From assembly GCA_903813345.2 (NCBI GenBank), contig CAIIXF020000006.1:15506348-15570347 (forward strand): a DNA stretch of 64,000 bases. The letters run 5' to 3'. This DNA comes from Owenia fusiformis. Lineage: Eukaryota; Annelida; Polychaeta; Sabellida; Oweniidae. The position numbers and the translations under genes were made by a program. Under the pieces are notes generated by a model. The model saw nothing but the letters and a program-made list of their open reading frames with translations. It had not been told where the DNA came from and made no database searches. The first letter of the stretch is position 1, and each line of letters begins with the position of its first letter. Below are positions 12,101 to 27,100 of the stretch, one piece after another.

Positions 12101-15100
12101 GGCATGTGCAATTTCAACCAAGTAATAACACCCAATAATAACATCATAAATAAGTTTCCTTAGCTCACTAACCCCAAGGCCATGAACCAATTCATGAAAT
12201 CTTTTCATCAATATTTTTGCCAAGTAAAGAAATAGAACTATAAATACTAATAAAAATGCCAGGGGTTCATATTCTATAAAATTTACAAATTAATAATTGA
12301 TTATTTTGTGAATGATTAATTCAACTATCTGAAGCAACAAATCTATTCTTAATAATATTTTTGCATATCTCATTAATTTCCTCTATAAATTCTAATGAAA
12401 AATAATTTTCTTAATTTAATCGAAATAGATTTTTAGTTTCTTATGTCAATTATAAAAGAAACCTAGATCTCTGGAAAAATAGCAACATTTAATGGCACAC
12501 GATCTTCAGAATCTGTCAAATTTAATTTAGTGGAAACGGGAAAGGAGTAAAATACAACAGTGATCTTTGTAAATACATACCCACATAAGAATAATTGACC
12601 AAAATTGAGATTTACAGAATACAACCATCAAGATTCTTTACAGTGTACATATGGATTATTTGTTCTACTCACAGAGGTCCAAACTTCTTCCGTCTGAACA
12701 ATTGTGGCAATTCTTTTCCATTCAAACCTCTTGAAGAGTTTGATACGGGTGGGATTATGAATGACAGCAGACGGATGAGTCCGGAAAAAGGTTGGGTAGC
12801 GCTCCCTATTGGATAGTGCAGGGGAACTTGAACCGTACGAGAGCTGGAAATATAAAATAGTGCTTGTTAATTAAAGGATTCTGTTAATGTGCATAATTAA
12901 GTTCTCGTGGATAAAATGAAATGCCATATTTCATATTTGAAAATTATATATCAATGATACACATTAAATAACAGGTTGGAGGAAATGATTAGATCGAAAT
13001 CTTTACTCTTTGCAGGAACCAATATTGTTTTACAATATTAATGACACAAGTATAAGAAATATCAATCAAAATGTTAAATGTTTAAGGTACAATGCTCAAA
13101 CAAGGCATTAACATGCTAAATCTGCCATTTGTTAAAGATGTTGATGCAGAATGATGTTACAGATGCAAAATGCTTTTACAGACACCAATGCTGCTACAAA
13201 TGCTGAATGTTGTTACAGACACCAAACACCAACCACCAAACATGCTCAACAAAAAAATTGGAGTCTATAACTTCTGGTGGTGACATAATAAAAGTATTCG
13301 TAGCACCCCTTACTTTCGTAAAACACATTAAGCCACGAGGCCTCTATGACATCATTGAATGGTAAACAAAAACTGCAACATGTCTCAAAGTAAATATTAT
13401 TGCGTTTGTGATTTGATGATGCAATATATCCTAATGAGATCTCTACTCTCTAATTACCAAATCGGTAAATATTTCATTTCCACAGGTACAATAAGGTAAG
13501 AAGCTATTGATAAATAAACCTGGCAACTTGACATAATCTCCTGATTTAATACGATCAAACATGATTCAATTCTTTGTCCTTTACAATTTATTGCCTGAGC
13601 TATTAAGCTACACTGTTTTCATTACTGTTTAATAGTGAATTTGGGTGAAAAGATCTTCATGGAGGGAGACAAACTATGAAATAAAAAAGATATAATCCTG
13701 TTTTATATTATATCTAACTGTTGAGCATCATGCCTGTTGTTCATAAAAAATAAGTAAGTATTTAGTATGTATTCCTCTACATCTAGGTGTAGTTTATTTA
13801 GTAGCAATTGCAAGTTTTGGTAAATAAAGCACTGATTTATTTTGTGATCTTTTGTTTTAGTGAGTGGGAGAAAAAATGGCAGCCTAAACCCCAACTTAAA
13901 AGTACATTACTGGTACATGTCATGACAAATCATGTCAAGAGTAACTCATGGGACAAGCCTCTCTTGACATTAATGAAAAAATAATCCATTATCTTGTTTT
14001 ATGAAAGATTACGTCAAGGGAAGACATTGAACAAACATCTCTAGAAAGTGATTCTTTTCAATTTCCCAGAGGTATATACAAAGAAGTTAGTGTTATAGAT
14101 ATACGGTATGAGCAGATAAGTCTATGTCTCTGTACAACTTCAGCTAGAAACATTATCAAGTGTTAACACCATTCCGCCAAAGGCAATAACAGTATACCTC
14201 AGTACACATTCTTTCCTGAAATATCAGGATTAATTTTACGCTTACTTTTTCATTATTATAGCTTTTGGATACAGAATTCAAGGTAATGAATTGAATGAAT
14301 AGGCGGAAGTTGACAGTCAAAGGAAGATTCGTCCCCTCGGGGAAGCATAGAGGAATGTAATGGAATCAGCCACTTTTCCATCAATCTATCCATCTGTCAA
14401 CAATTTTCAACAGCTTTCAACACTGGCTATTCTCTAAACCAATGCTTATGTAATGCCATATCTATTCTATGGAAGTCCAATGCTGATAATTTTGACATAT
14501 CCTTCTTACTTTTGCCTTATTTTAAAGAAAGCTACTTCTTCTATAAAAGTTTATATGATGTGCTAAAATCAGCTTATGTACAATGTTGGATATTGATGGG
14601 TGTATCATTATCAGTCTGAGTTTTAGCTTAGCTGGGGTCCCTATAATTTTGTAAGAAGTTGGACTAAGATCATGCTTGCAGAATCAGGAGGTATATTTCC
14701 ATTTTACTGCTCTCCTCTCGTAGTGGACACACAGGGTGTTTAAAGGAAGCACCCTATTAAATAATAAAATTCTGTTTGTTATTTGGTCTGCCTTTACATT
14801 TAGTTTTACTGGTCTTACTATTGGTAAGGTTGTCCATCCACACTTTGGTATTTTCGATTTGGCATTGAATTCTCCTACATACCTGAGATTAATGCCTTTT
14901 ATACCCAATAAACCGCAAAGGTATCTGTTTAATACTCAACTTCTCTGAGCTTCAATTTCACTCAAATTAAGTTAATTCACTCTGTTTCTCTCTACAACTT
15001 GACTGAACTACATGATTTTGTCGTATTTCCATTAAAGAGCTCTCAACTGTATACTTGTTCATTTAGATCTTTGCTAATTTCACAATTTTTCAAATAATCT

Positions 15101-18100
15101 TAGATTTCAAGAAATGGTATCTTATTTGCCGGATATCAACAACCTGTCAGCTAAAAATTTCTGAATATAAACAGTTGTTCTTACAGATCAATGGTGATGT
15201 AAGGCAAGCAGTAACATACCTACAGTAAAACATGTCCAACTGAACACCTCTCTCAAGTGAACACCTGTCTCTAGTGAACACCTCTCTCAAGTGAACACCT
15301 GTCTCTAGTGAACACCTCTCTGAAGTGAACACCTGTCTCAAGTGAACACCTGTCTCTAGTGAACACCTGTCTCTAATGGACACCTTTCCTCCACACATAC
15401 TCTACTGACTTCTGTATAAACATATTAAACAACCTCTCTGTAGTTAACATCTACCACACTGAATGTTTATTCTCGGCAAAAAAATGTTCAATATACACTT
15501 GTTTTACTGTATTGTGAATAACACAAAATGAATCTAACTCTTTGCACACCTTTTTACATTTTATCTATAATATTTGAATCAATTATTTTAATCTTTTGTA
15601 TTTCTATATGAATTAAAGAGTTGGCTTCTTATTTAACTCTTTTCCGCTCTTTGGACTTCAAAATCATGGCCTTGAGATATTATACCATCTGCCGGAATTA
15701 GATCTATAAACATAGATCGTTTCTTTAAGATGACATAGATCAAGAAGATCAAATAAAGTATTCAGGTGGTTAAAGATTTACTGTTGCGTGAAATTGATTT
15801 ATCTTTTGAGGAACTTATTTTTTCAAAGCACAACTGATCCCTGGGGCATGTACATTTAAAGACATGTTGAAATATAAATAGATGATAGATTATTGAAGGT
15901 TTTTAAAAATATGAAAAAATTATCATCATAGTTAAACTTCATCGAGGCAGTGATTTTTGATGGTCACCCGTACTTGTTTCTGAAACCATGTATTTGTGTG
16001 TATGTTGGGGGAGTTGAAACATGCTTACTAACAATGCCAGATCACTTAGCCTTTGCATTTGTTTGGCTTCACGTCTTAAAGATAGCTTCATTTAAACTCA
16101 CCAAGCAAACTAGAGCTTGTCGTCACCAGAAGGACAATTTTCTATATATGGTCATATTCTTTGACGTCATTGTTGATGAAGCAGCGACTAACATGAAAAT
16201 ATTATTGAAACATGTTCCTTTCTGCTTGCCGATTTCTGCTTGCCGATTGTGTCAGCGGGTGAGTTTGAATTGATTTATGACTTAGCTGTGACAGCCATCA
16301 GCATTGGGGCCAGGGCTGCTATACTGTTAAATTGTCTGAACTAATCCAAGTTTATAAATAACTGTGATTAGGATACAGAACATTAAATATGGAAAAGAAA
16401 TGTACTTCATCATCATTAAGTAGGGATTTTCACAATAAAATAAAGATTACGTATTGATGTGAATAAAACATTTTCCACATATTAGTCACTAATAGTTTCG
16501 CATTCATAAATTTCTGGCTTGAAGTATCCCATTTTAGATATTTTACTTGAACTAAGTCTAATATCAATGTTTTTCCCACTAGGAATAGAAATAATATTTC
16601 ATCCAGCAATGCTTGTTTTGATGTATAATTTCCTCTTGTAAATCAGTTTAATTATTGATGTCACTGCAAAAAAATCGTTTCATAAGAATACCTGATAGGA
16701 TCAGTTAGATTTTGTTTAATTGGGACAATAGAGAGGGAATGATTTCTCGATATTTTCAATATCATTGCCAAGTACAGCCCAACGGCTTTATTGAATCATG
16801 AATGGTTGTCATGGTGATGTTACAAGTTGGTCATATGATACATTGCTATTACTGCTTTAGGTGTGATGAAGTATAGATTTCGAGAGGGTCACCTTGTTCA
16901 GGTTAATTTTATGTCTTTTTTCTTTCTGAATGATCTGCTTAAAATGTCTCCTTCAAAGTCTATTCTAATTATATATTATGTGGAAATATATACCTGTTCA
17001 TTACCCTACTATCACACCAAACTAGTTCTCACTACGTTTTCGAAAACGGGATTCAACTGTGTACGAAAGGACTGGACGTACTTAGAACCATTTGGGGTCT
17101 ATTTACAAACTTCATCGAACGTACTCGAACGGGAAGGTCCTCTAGAACTTAGAACATGCTCAAAATGTTCTCGTGGTCGTCACGTTTTACAATTAGAAAG
17201 AGTCACAACGTACTAACGACGAGCTGGACGTTCTACGAACGGAACCGTCGTACTTCAATCCTACTAGGGACGTTTTTACAACGAGTTGAACTGTCTGAGG
17301 ACGTATTGAGAACGAGGTAGAACTAATTGCAAATGGGTTTAAACTGACTAAGAACGTATTAAAGACTGCTTATGAACGAGTTAGCAAAAATATAGCTATC
17401 ACACCAAACAAGTTGCCACTGCATTCTTCAAAACTGGTTTTAAACTGTGTGCGAACGGAATGAACGTAGCTGCAACTTCCTAAGGTCTATTTACGAACTT
17501 CATGAACGTTCTCAGACGGGAAGGTGATTTTAGAATTTTGAATCGGTTCAAAATTCGATGGCGACCATACCGTTCTGTAATCAGGTCATGATGACCTTCT
17601 AGACTAAGGGACGCGTTGTACGACGTTGCACACCGATCGTGGTACGACATAAACGAACTGTGAATGAGATGGACATATTGAAGACTGTTTATGAACGAAG
17701 TAGCTAATTATTTTAGAGATATTTCCCGACCACCGCCAGATTGAGCCCGTTTTACGACGTTTTCGTAGGACTGGCAAGAACGGGTAAGAACTAGTTTGGT
17801 GTGATAGGGGGGTTACATTCCCCACTTATGCCTCAGTTGCATTTGCTGGCAGCCTAGTTTTCCAAAATACCTGAGGCGACGATCTAAAGGTCGCCTGATG
17901 GCATATCCCTATTTTTTACAGGCTGTAGAATTAACACAGAGTTGAAACATTTATCTTTTCAACACATATGTTTATGTTCATGAATAAAATATCTTATATA
18001 GTTGAACAAAGTTAAAGGAATGGAATTTTTGCTTAAGGAAAGGATATGCAATTGTACCCTCATCATCTCCCTTAACATAGCCAGTTGCCTACATGTACAT

Positions 18101-21100
18101 TCATCATTTCCCTAAACATTTACATGTACACTCATCATCTCCCTAAACATTCACATGTACACTCATCATCTCCCTAAACATTCACATGTACACTCATTAT
18201 CTCCCTAAACATTTACATGTACACTCATTATCTCCCTAAACATTTACATGTACACTCATCATCTCCCTAAACATTCACATGTACACTCATCATCTCCCTG
18301 AACATTTACATGTACACTCTTCATCTCCCTAAACACATACATGTACACTCATCGTCACCCTAAACATTTACTTGTACACTCATCATCTCCCTGAACATTT
18401 ACATGTACACTCATCATCTCCTTAAACATTTACATGTACACTCATCATCTCCCTAAACATTTACATGTACCCTCATCATATCTCTAAACATTTACATGTG
18501 CGTGCATCATCTCCCTACCATTTACATGTACACTCACTCTTATTCAATATTTAGCAAGAGTCTAGGAATATGAATTAAATACTGATGAAATACTGCTGCT
18601 AATGTCTTAAAGGTTCAATATCAATCATCCAGATTGATCTCCGAAAGTATTTCTCTGAGTATCTGCCTCTTTTTCTCAGTTTCTTCAGTTTAGTGAGTTG
18701 AGAGGTGTGATATGGTCACCTTAACCAAGAGGTACTTCACTTCTTATATCCTGCTAATGAATCTAATTACTAACTACATTAGCTAATTACCTGAACAAGA
18801 TTCTCTGGATATACATTGCACAGATATTTTTCAACGATAAATGCATGACATTTTCTATAGGCTCAGTTAAAAGAATTTAAAAGATTAGCTTGGGATAACA
18901 AGCAATCCAGAACCTCAATACGAACCACTCTTAATAATGACCATTATGATAAAAATGTTCTTGTGCTACAGTGTCTACTTTTGTCTTGCAATGTAACACA
19001 GAGCAACTTCAGTAATCACAAACTAACCCCTTAAAGCCATATAAATGGCCAAAATCTCAAACTGCAGGTGTCATGCAACAAGTATCAGTATACAAAAAAA
19101 TGTATATAAAACCAAAACTTTTTACATAGCATTTCTGGAAAAATGAGTTCACCCTTTCCTAATCTTGATACACATACAGTACATATATAGTGAATTCTAC
19201 AACTGTTTTTGTTAAAATGATAATTTCCCATAAATTTACCTGATGTTTTCCTTTGTTTTGCCTGAAATTCTAACGAAATCCCTGAAATAACTATGATATG
19301 AATAACATGGCTGTATTGTTTGGGTTTAATTTAGTTAAAGATCACTTACCACAACAAGATTCCACATGCGTGCAGCTTGGGCCACAAAGGTAGAGACACT
19401 GCTGCAGCCTGTCATCATCATGATCTTCACTGGTTCTGTATAGAGAAGATCATACATTACATTGGTTCCCAGCCCAGCCTGACACTGAAAATATATTGAA
19501 ATAGTACATCAATGATTGAAAAACATGGAAATACATGTAGTACATCAATGATTGAAGAACAAAGAAATAAGACATAAATGATGGAAGAACATGGAAATAG
19601 TACATCAATTATAATGGAAAAAACATGGAAATAGTACATCAATTATAATGGAAAAAACATGGAAATAGTACACCAATGATGGAAAAACATGGAAATAGTT
19701 TGCCAATGATGGAAAAACATGGAAATAGGACATGTATGGAATATGGTATGAACCAACTTTCCTGTTATAAGCATTTGAACAGTTTAAACATTATCTGATT
19801 TTGTTGGAAAAAAATCAGTGAACTACCAGCACCATTTGAAATCCCATATTAAAGGGCTGTTATGATCTGAGAACATTCTTGAAAAATGAAACATCCTAGA
19901 CATCAATGATGGAAAAGCATGGAAAGAGGACATTAATGACAGGAGTACATGGAAATACATTTAGTGCGCCTATGATGGAAAAACATGGAAATAGTACGCC
20001 AATGATGGAAAAACATGGAAATAGTACATCAATGATGGAAGAACATGGAAAGAGGACATTAATGACAGAAGTACATGGAAATAGTATGCCAATGATGGAA
20101 AACATGGAAATAGTACGCCAATGATGGAAAACATGGAAATAGTACATCAATGATGGAAGAACATGGAAAAAGTACATCAATGATAAAAAAAACCATTGGA
20201 AATAAAACAAAAATGATGAGAAAAAACATACATATATGATAGGAAACGATGTGGAAAGAGCTTATCAATGAGGAAAAAACGCAAAATAGGGCAGACTGAA
20301 ACCTATCAATGTAAAGCAACATAATTAGAAATATGAGACAATATGACCTTCTTTATTGTGGGAATGCTCATTTAATAAACTTAGGATGTTATTACTACTC
20401 CTGCTGCAGGCGATTTGATTCAATAAAGCACATCCTAATTCAATCTTTTATCCTGGGCACTGGTGTAGTATAAACATCCTCAATACTGTGGTTAGTTATT
20501 ATCATACCTTCTAGCAAAATCTTGCAAAAAATATTTTTCACAAGTTCTAACTACATCTTTCCATGGGCATTAAATAGATCCTATTGAAAGCCCCTGATCT
20601 TTCTTCGACAGCAAGATGATGGAATCCAAGATCTCTCCTTATAGAGGAGATCTATGTCAATGATCATCATCCAATACAGTGAACCAATATCTTATAAACC
20701 AATTCACATTTGCAGTGAAGCGTATAAGTATGATCATGTCTAATCAAAATAAAACATGAAAACTAAATTGCTACACTCTACCAATAAATTGGATATATGG
20801 TGAATGGGAGTTGCAGTGACCGTGTCAAAGCATTTCTAACAAAAATACCTATAAAGTATTGCAGTCAAAGCATTTCTGAGAAGAATATAGATCATTTGTG
20901 CATACACTTTGAAGAAATCCTTTACAGCCCAGTCAAACTATTGTTTTCAAAGCATATCTGAGAAGAATATACCGTAGATCATTTGTGCATACACTTTGAA
21001 GAAATCCTTTACAGCCCAGTCAAACTGTTGTTTTCAAAGCATATCTGAGAAGAATATACCGTAGATCATTTGTGCATACACTTTGAAGAAATCCATTACA

Positions 21101-24100
21101 GCCCAGTCAAACTATTGTTTTCAAAGCATATCTGAGAAGATTATACTGTAGATCATTTGTGCATACACTTTGAAGAAATCCTTTACAGCCCAGTCAAACT
21201 ATTGTTTTCAAAGCATATCTGAGAAGAATACCGTAGATCATTTGTGCATACACTTTGAAGAAATCCTTTACAGCCCAGCCCAACCAATACTTTCATTCAA
21301 ACAGATGAATGCATAGGCAGGTCCCCAACTGCATTTGTTAGGTGTGACAACACACACGTAGTATTGTAGTTCAATTTTGGGAATATACACTTTATTAAGT
21401 GTCACCCATTTCATGTATTATATTTTTGTGTGTATTTGAAATAAATAAATAAACAAACAAATAAACAAACAAAACAGTCAAACTATTGTTTTCAAAGCAT
21501 TTCTGACAAAAATATCATGGATCATTTGCCGACACACTTTCAACAACTCTTCACTAAAACCAGCAGCCAATGTCATAAAATGATATATATTGTAGTTACA
21601 CGAATGCATGTCTTACAAAAAGACACAGAAAAACAGACCCAGCACTCCATTCCTAGCTCTTCCTTATTCTCAGAAGTAGACTAATTTTCTGCCATTTTTC
21701 CACAATTTATCAGATTCCCATTATTGTTTGAGTTAAGTGTAATATATTGGTTGACTTACAACTTATTAATCCTCCATACATTATGCAAATCAGGCACAAG
21801 CAAGGGTACATTGTCTTATTAATCCTCCATACATCCCCTTGCAAATAAATGTTTATACTGCTATTTGTTCTTTTCTTTTTATTGTCCTAGTGACATATTA
21901 TTTTCTGTAGGAACAAGGTTTTTATCCTTATACATTGTACATATACTATGAGGCTCTATGATACAGTTTAATGACTCTCAATACATTTTGAGACAACATT
22001 ATTTACTTACAGGAGGCTATTAATGAGCATATAGTTAAACCTAATAATAAACAAACAAACAAACAAGCAAACAAGAGGCCATTGTAGCTTTTTAACTGTT
22101 CATTAAAGGTCAAGATTTGCTGAGCAAATGAAGCTTATTTGCAAGATGACTATTAATTGTGTTGCATAGGAATATTAGAAATTAATCTGAAAAATGCCAG
22201 GAAATGCCACATGCCTATAACATGTCACTGATTTATTGAATATAATGAACTTTACACGATTCATATTATATCTCACACTCTTCAATAAACCCTTAACAAG
22301 AGAAAGAGTATGGATGAAAATGAAATGTCAATGGGCCACACTCTAAAGAATAACACAGATTCACAAAATAAAAAGTATAACCATGAACAGAAATGTGGTG
22401 AATGCTCTGTTCTGAGGCTCATCAACTTTCTATTGGTAGAAGTAATAAGCCTTCAGGGGTTTCCAGAAAGGAAGCTGACATCAGCTCTGACCTCTCTTGG
22501 TGTCAATGCTCTCAATAATACAGAAATGAAAGAAAACAGTGTTAATGACAGGAGTTCTACTGGATGCAAGGTGATATACATAATCGGATATAATGCATTT
22601 GTGGCTCTCATCTCAGTATACTTCAATAACAATATATTTTGTAATTTGTCTTGGTCTAAAGTTAAAAGCACCAAATTAGAATTAAAGTATCTTTATAGCA
22701 GGGTTCTAATGTTTAATACATTTCTTCTTAAGGGAGATGAATTGCATCATTAATGAGTTTAGAGACTGACTTTTATTGTATGATCTGTAAAAGGAAGCCA
22801 TCTGATTGGTCAGTTCTTGTGCTGTACCAATCTGTATTGCTGATGAGATTGTCCCCATTGATCATCTCCGTGGCAATACAGAAAAAATATTGGTAAGGAG
22901 GGGGCAATCTCAGTAGCCTTTGGTTGGCTGTTTTTGGCTCTACCCACCCACTGCCTACATCTTTAAAGCTTTGCTATATTCTCATCACAAATAAATTACA
23001 TGTACAGTAGAACCTGTATATCTGAACACCTGGCTAATCCGAACACCTTCCAGATTGAACACTTTTTTTCGGTCCCATTTTTTCCTCCCATTGACCCCCA
23101 TGTAAAAAAAAAGCTTGAAATCTGAACACCTCCTAATTTGAACAATGAACAACCATATTTGAAAAAGTGACCTGTCTAATCTGAACATTTTTATCAGAAA
23201 TCAAATGTCTGGACATTTCAATTATAGCCACATATTGAGTCAATGTTATAGTTGTTATTTACCTTTACATATACAATGTAATCAAAGAACCACTATTGTC
23301 CTAACTAACTTATTTAGTCTCAGTGACATCCCTAATTTGTGGAAAACAACAGGATGTTTTTGAAAGGTGTGAATACAGGAGTTAATTGGTTTATCCTTAG
23401 GCCTTATTATAAATTAACTAGATGTTTTTGATTTGGATTATGAACATGTCTTGACTGTTTTATATTCCATGGGTTTGTTATGATAGCTAAGATTCAATCA
23501 GCAAATGTTTTATAATCACAAGGACAACACAGACGACATTTGCAGACAAGATTTAGAAAAGAACTGAATGTTTTTGATTTGGATTAAGAGAAAGGTGAGA
23601 ATCTGGGAGATAATTGGTTTATCCTTATTGTAAATTAACTGGATGTTTCTGATTTGGATTATGAACAGGTCTTAACTGTTTTATATCCCATGGGTCTGTT
23701 ATGATAGCTAAGATTCAATCAGCAAATGTTTTATAATCACAAGGACAACACAGACGACATTAGCAGACAAGATTATATCACGAGAAAGAGAAAAAATTCA
23801 ACTTTGTAATATCCTATCACTAAAATGTCTCCTAAAAGGCATACATCTGACATCCTGAATGCCCTTGATATTTTGAAGGATTATACATCATCTCGAATGA
23901 ACACTCATGAAAAATTCTTTTTACTTGAAGAGGATATCTACTCAAATATTGCTGATGCTAAAAGTGCCAAGAAACAAACAACAATGAAGGACTTTTTCAA
24001 GCAAAAGTAAAGCAGTGCTATATTACCATAATATGGGATAAGTCGTTTGATAAGCATAAGATTTCATACAAGACTATCATATACTTTTACAATGTATTAC

Positions 24101-27100
24101 AAAGTTTTTGCAAAAATATAAGAGTTATTTTTACTAAAACGATGATATTGTTCAAAATATAAAAAAACATAGCATATAGGCTATATGACTATTGTAGAAT
24201 TAACTCATCAACAACATTTATTGCTTTCTGACTTAGTATTAAGTGTTCAATATAGTGGACTGAACAATGAAAATCCCCCCCTCCCAACCAACCAACAAAA
24301 TCCTCGAAATTTGAACACCTGCCAATTTGAACGCTTTTGGCTGGTCCCATGGGTGTTCGGATTAGACAGGTTTTACTGTACTTGAGAATTTATGACATCA
24401 GGGTATGATGGTCTCATTCTGCATTTATATGCAGCTCCCTTATTTCCTGAAAGATTGGCTCCAGCCTTGTTGTATTAAGTATCTGCAAGAAGTTAGCACT
24501 TATTGCACCAGGAGTGGAATAAGTACAAATAAATCTCATGTTTATAAACATTTTTTATTCTACTTGTAGCTGTTTCACAGGATCTCTTTATTATACTGAA
24601 GTATATTGTACCAAAAGTTTGGTTCATGAAAATACAATGCATCATACTGGCATTTAGCCATTTGCCCAATAGACACCCTGTTTTTCAAGTCCATTTTCAA
24701 GTCCATTAACAAAAGCAGATTTAGACACCTTTTAAGAAAAACCTGAGGAGATCTCTATAACCATAGTAATCCCTCAAAACAATGCAATAGCAATTGTTGG
24801 GCAGAATTATCTTTTTGATATCCATTCATTATATTTATCAACTAAAGGGATTCTTGTGCTGCTATTACTCTGTTTTCATAAGAAACATAACAATGGACAA
24901 GATGCTGAGAAGGAAGATTGAGTGCAAACATTAAATGATTAACCCTTTATCCTTTTCAATAAGTAAAAATAAAGAACATTTCACAAGGTGCAAAAACCTG
25001 GAATGGTCTATAGGGCTTAATGTACGATTACACTTATTATATATTATCACAAATCAATATAAAGCTAATGGAACTCTCAGCTAAATTAAAGAAAATAAAT
25101 TGGATCAGGCTTTATAAAGCAATATATGGGTTTCTATAGGTCTTTATAACAATATAGATAAGAGGTAACTCACTCTAATGTTGCAAAATAAGGGGGAGGG
25201 GATATAGCTCTTCAAGAAATATATTCCTGCAATAAGAATATCAATCTAATTGATATCCTTCGAAAAGAATACCTATACAGTAATGCTGTATTTCATGCAA
25301 CACACCCTTCAATACCCCGTTCAATACTTTCTATACTCTAATTACAGTGAATACACAAAAGTGGGTTGAGGGAAACATTGGGGGAGGGAAACCTACCAAT
25401 AATAATGGTAAAAATCTGAACATCCCTGAACATGCAATCAAATGGACATGTATTTTGCTTAAAGAAGTATGTATATGTTAACTCAATTGAAAAAAACAAT
25501 CCATTTGAATAAGCCACTTTATAAATATAAACAGTTCACTCCAACCAGGGTATCAAAATAGCTTACTCTATACCCCAAAGCACCAACCAGGGTATCAAAT
25601 AGCATACACTATACCCCAAAGCGCCAACCAGGGTATCAAAATAGCATGGAGAAATATTTCAGAAAAATATTCTTTTCAGTCATATAAGCAATGTTATGGA
25701 AGGTATCTTTACATTATTCATTTGATACTCCAAGTTGGCATAAAATCCAATGAATCTTATTGGTATAAACACTAATTACTTAGCACTTACTCCCCTTGAA
25801 CAATATTTATGTCAGACTAAGCTTAAACTTTATACTGACATTTTCAATTACGGATCTGGCAAGAAATCAAATGCCATGAGATGGTATTAGAGGCCGGCTA
25901 CATTTTTGTAAAATGAAACTGAACTTTTCTGACAGTTTGCCCTAAGTAGAAAGTACAGGGGGACACCTTCCTATTGCAAACACCTCAGAATGTGATGACA
26001 TTTTCATGTCAGTTCTAAGATTCAATATTCACTGTGCATTGAATGTTTTATTTATCCTCTGATTAAATGAGAAACATATACATTGAATATTTCCCAAGAA
26101 TTTGTACAGCATTTATCAAGGTAAGGTTCGTAAAATGAATAGCAAAAAAACTTGCACCTTTTAAAAATCATACAATAATAAGGCTTAATTAGCTAATTCA
26201 ATAGTAAGATTTCATGAAGCAAAAATTGGAGCTATGAAATTCTATCCTTAGATAGCTAGGGATACAAAAAGGTAACATATTTTCAGCGAGCTATCTAATC
26301 TGTTAGATGTTGGTCTTGAATCTAAATATAGTAAAAATCACATTCTACCTGTATGAAATCAATCTATGAACTCAAGTGCACTCTCAGAAGTGTAAACATG
26401 GGGAATAGATATAGATGGAACATAAAATGTCCATGGATAAATTATCTTAGAATCTTGTTTAATTGCAAAATGGAGCAAAGGAAAAAACAATGCTCTAATA
26501 CCTGAGTCATATTTGCTCTTTGGCAAGGATGGAGTGCAGTTGTAGCTCCCCAAAATCAAGAATTATCTGTAGCATCAACCAATCAGAAGATCTATGTGGT
26601 TGTCTGAGAGTTGTATCCCTTGCCTTTACATGCAGAAGGGATCTATGGTTATCTCAGGATCGTATCCTTAGCTTTTACAGGCAGTGGGGATCTATGGTTA
26701 TCTCAGGGTTGTATCCTTAGCTTTTACAGGCAGTGGGGATCTATGGTTATCTCAGGATCGTATCCTTAGCTTTTACAGGCAGTGGGGATCTATGGTTATC
26801 TCAGGGTTGTATCCTTAGCTTTTACAGGCAGTGGGGATCTATGGTTATCTCAGGATCGTATCCTTAGCTTTTACAGGCAGTGGGGATCTATGGTTATCTC
26901 AGGATCGTATCCTTAGCTTTTACAGGCAGTGGGGATCTATGGTTATCTCAGGATTGTATCCTTAGCTTTTACAGGCAGTGGGGATCTATGGTTATCTCAG
27001 GGTTGTATCCTTAGCTTTGACAGGCAGTGGGGATCTATGGTTATCTCAGGGTTATATCCCTAACTTTTACAGGCAGTGGGGATCTATGGTTATCTCAGGG

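Noticed and set aside
14684-14948. Overlapping 70-74 codon open frames on both strands
   Set aside because: Neither strand gives a known motif and no splice sites frame it. Treated as chance or unidentified repeat.
19896-20322. Repeated MMEKHGNS / [10 protein letters not shown] open frames on both strands
   Set aside because: Produced by a 30-bp minisatellite whose period is a multiple of three.
22310-22753. 147-codon plus-strand open frame
   Set aside because: No recognisable domain, AT-driven composition and no splice context. Long open frames are expected by chance in 36 kb of intron.
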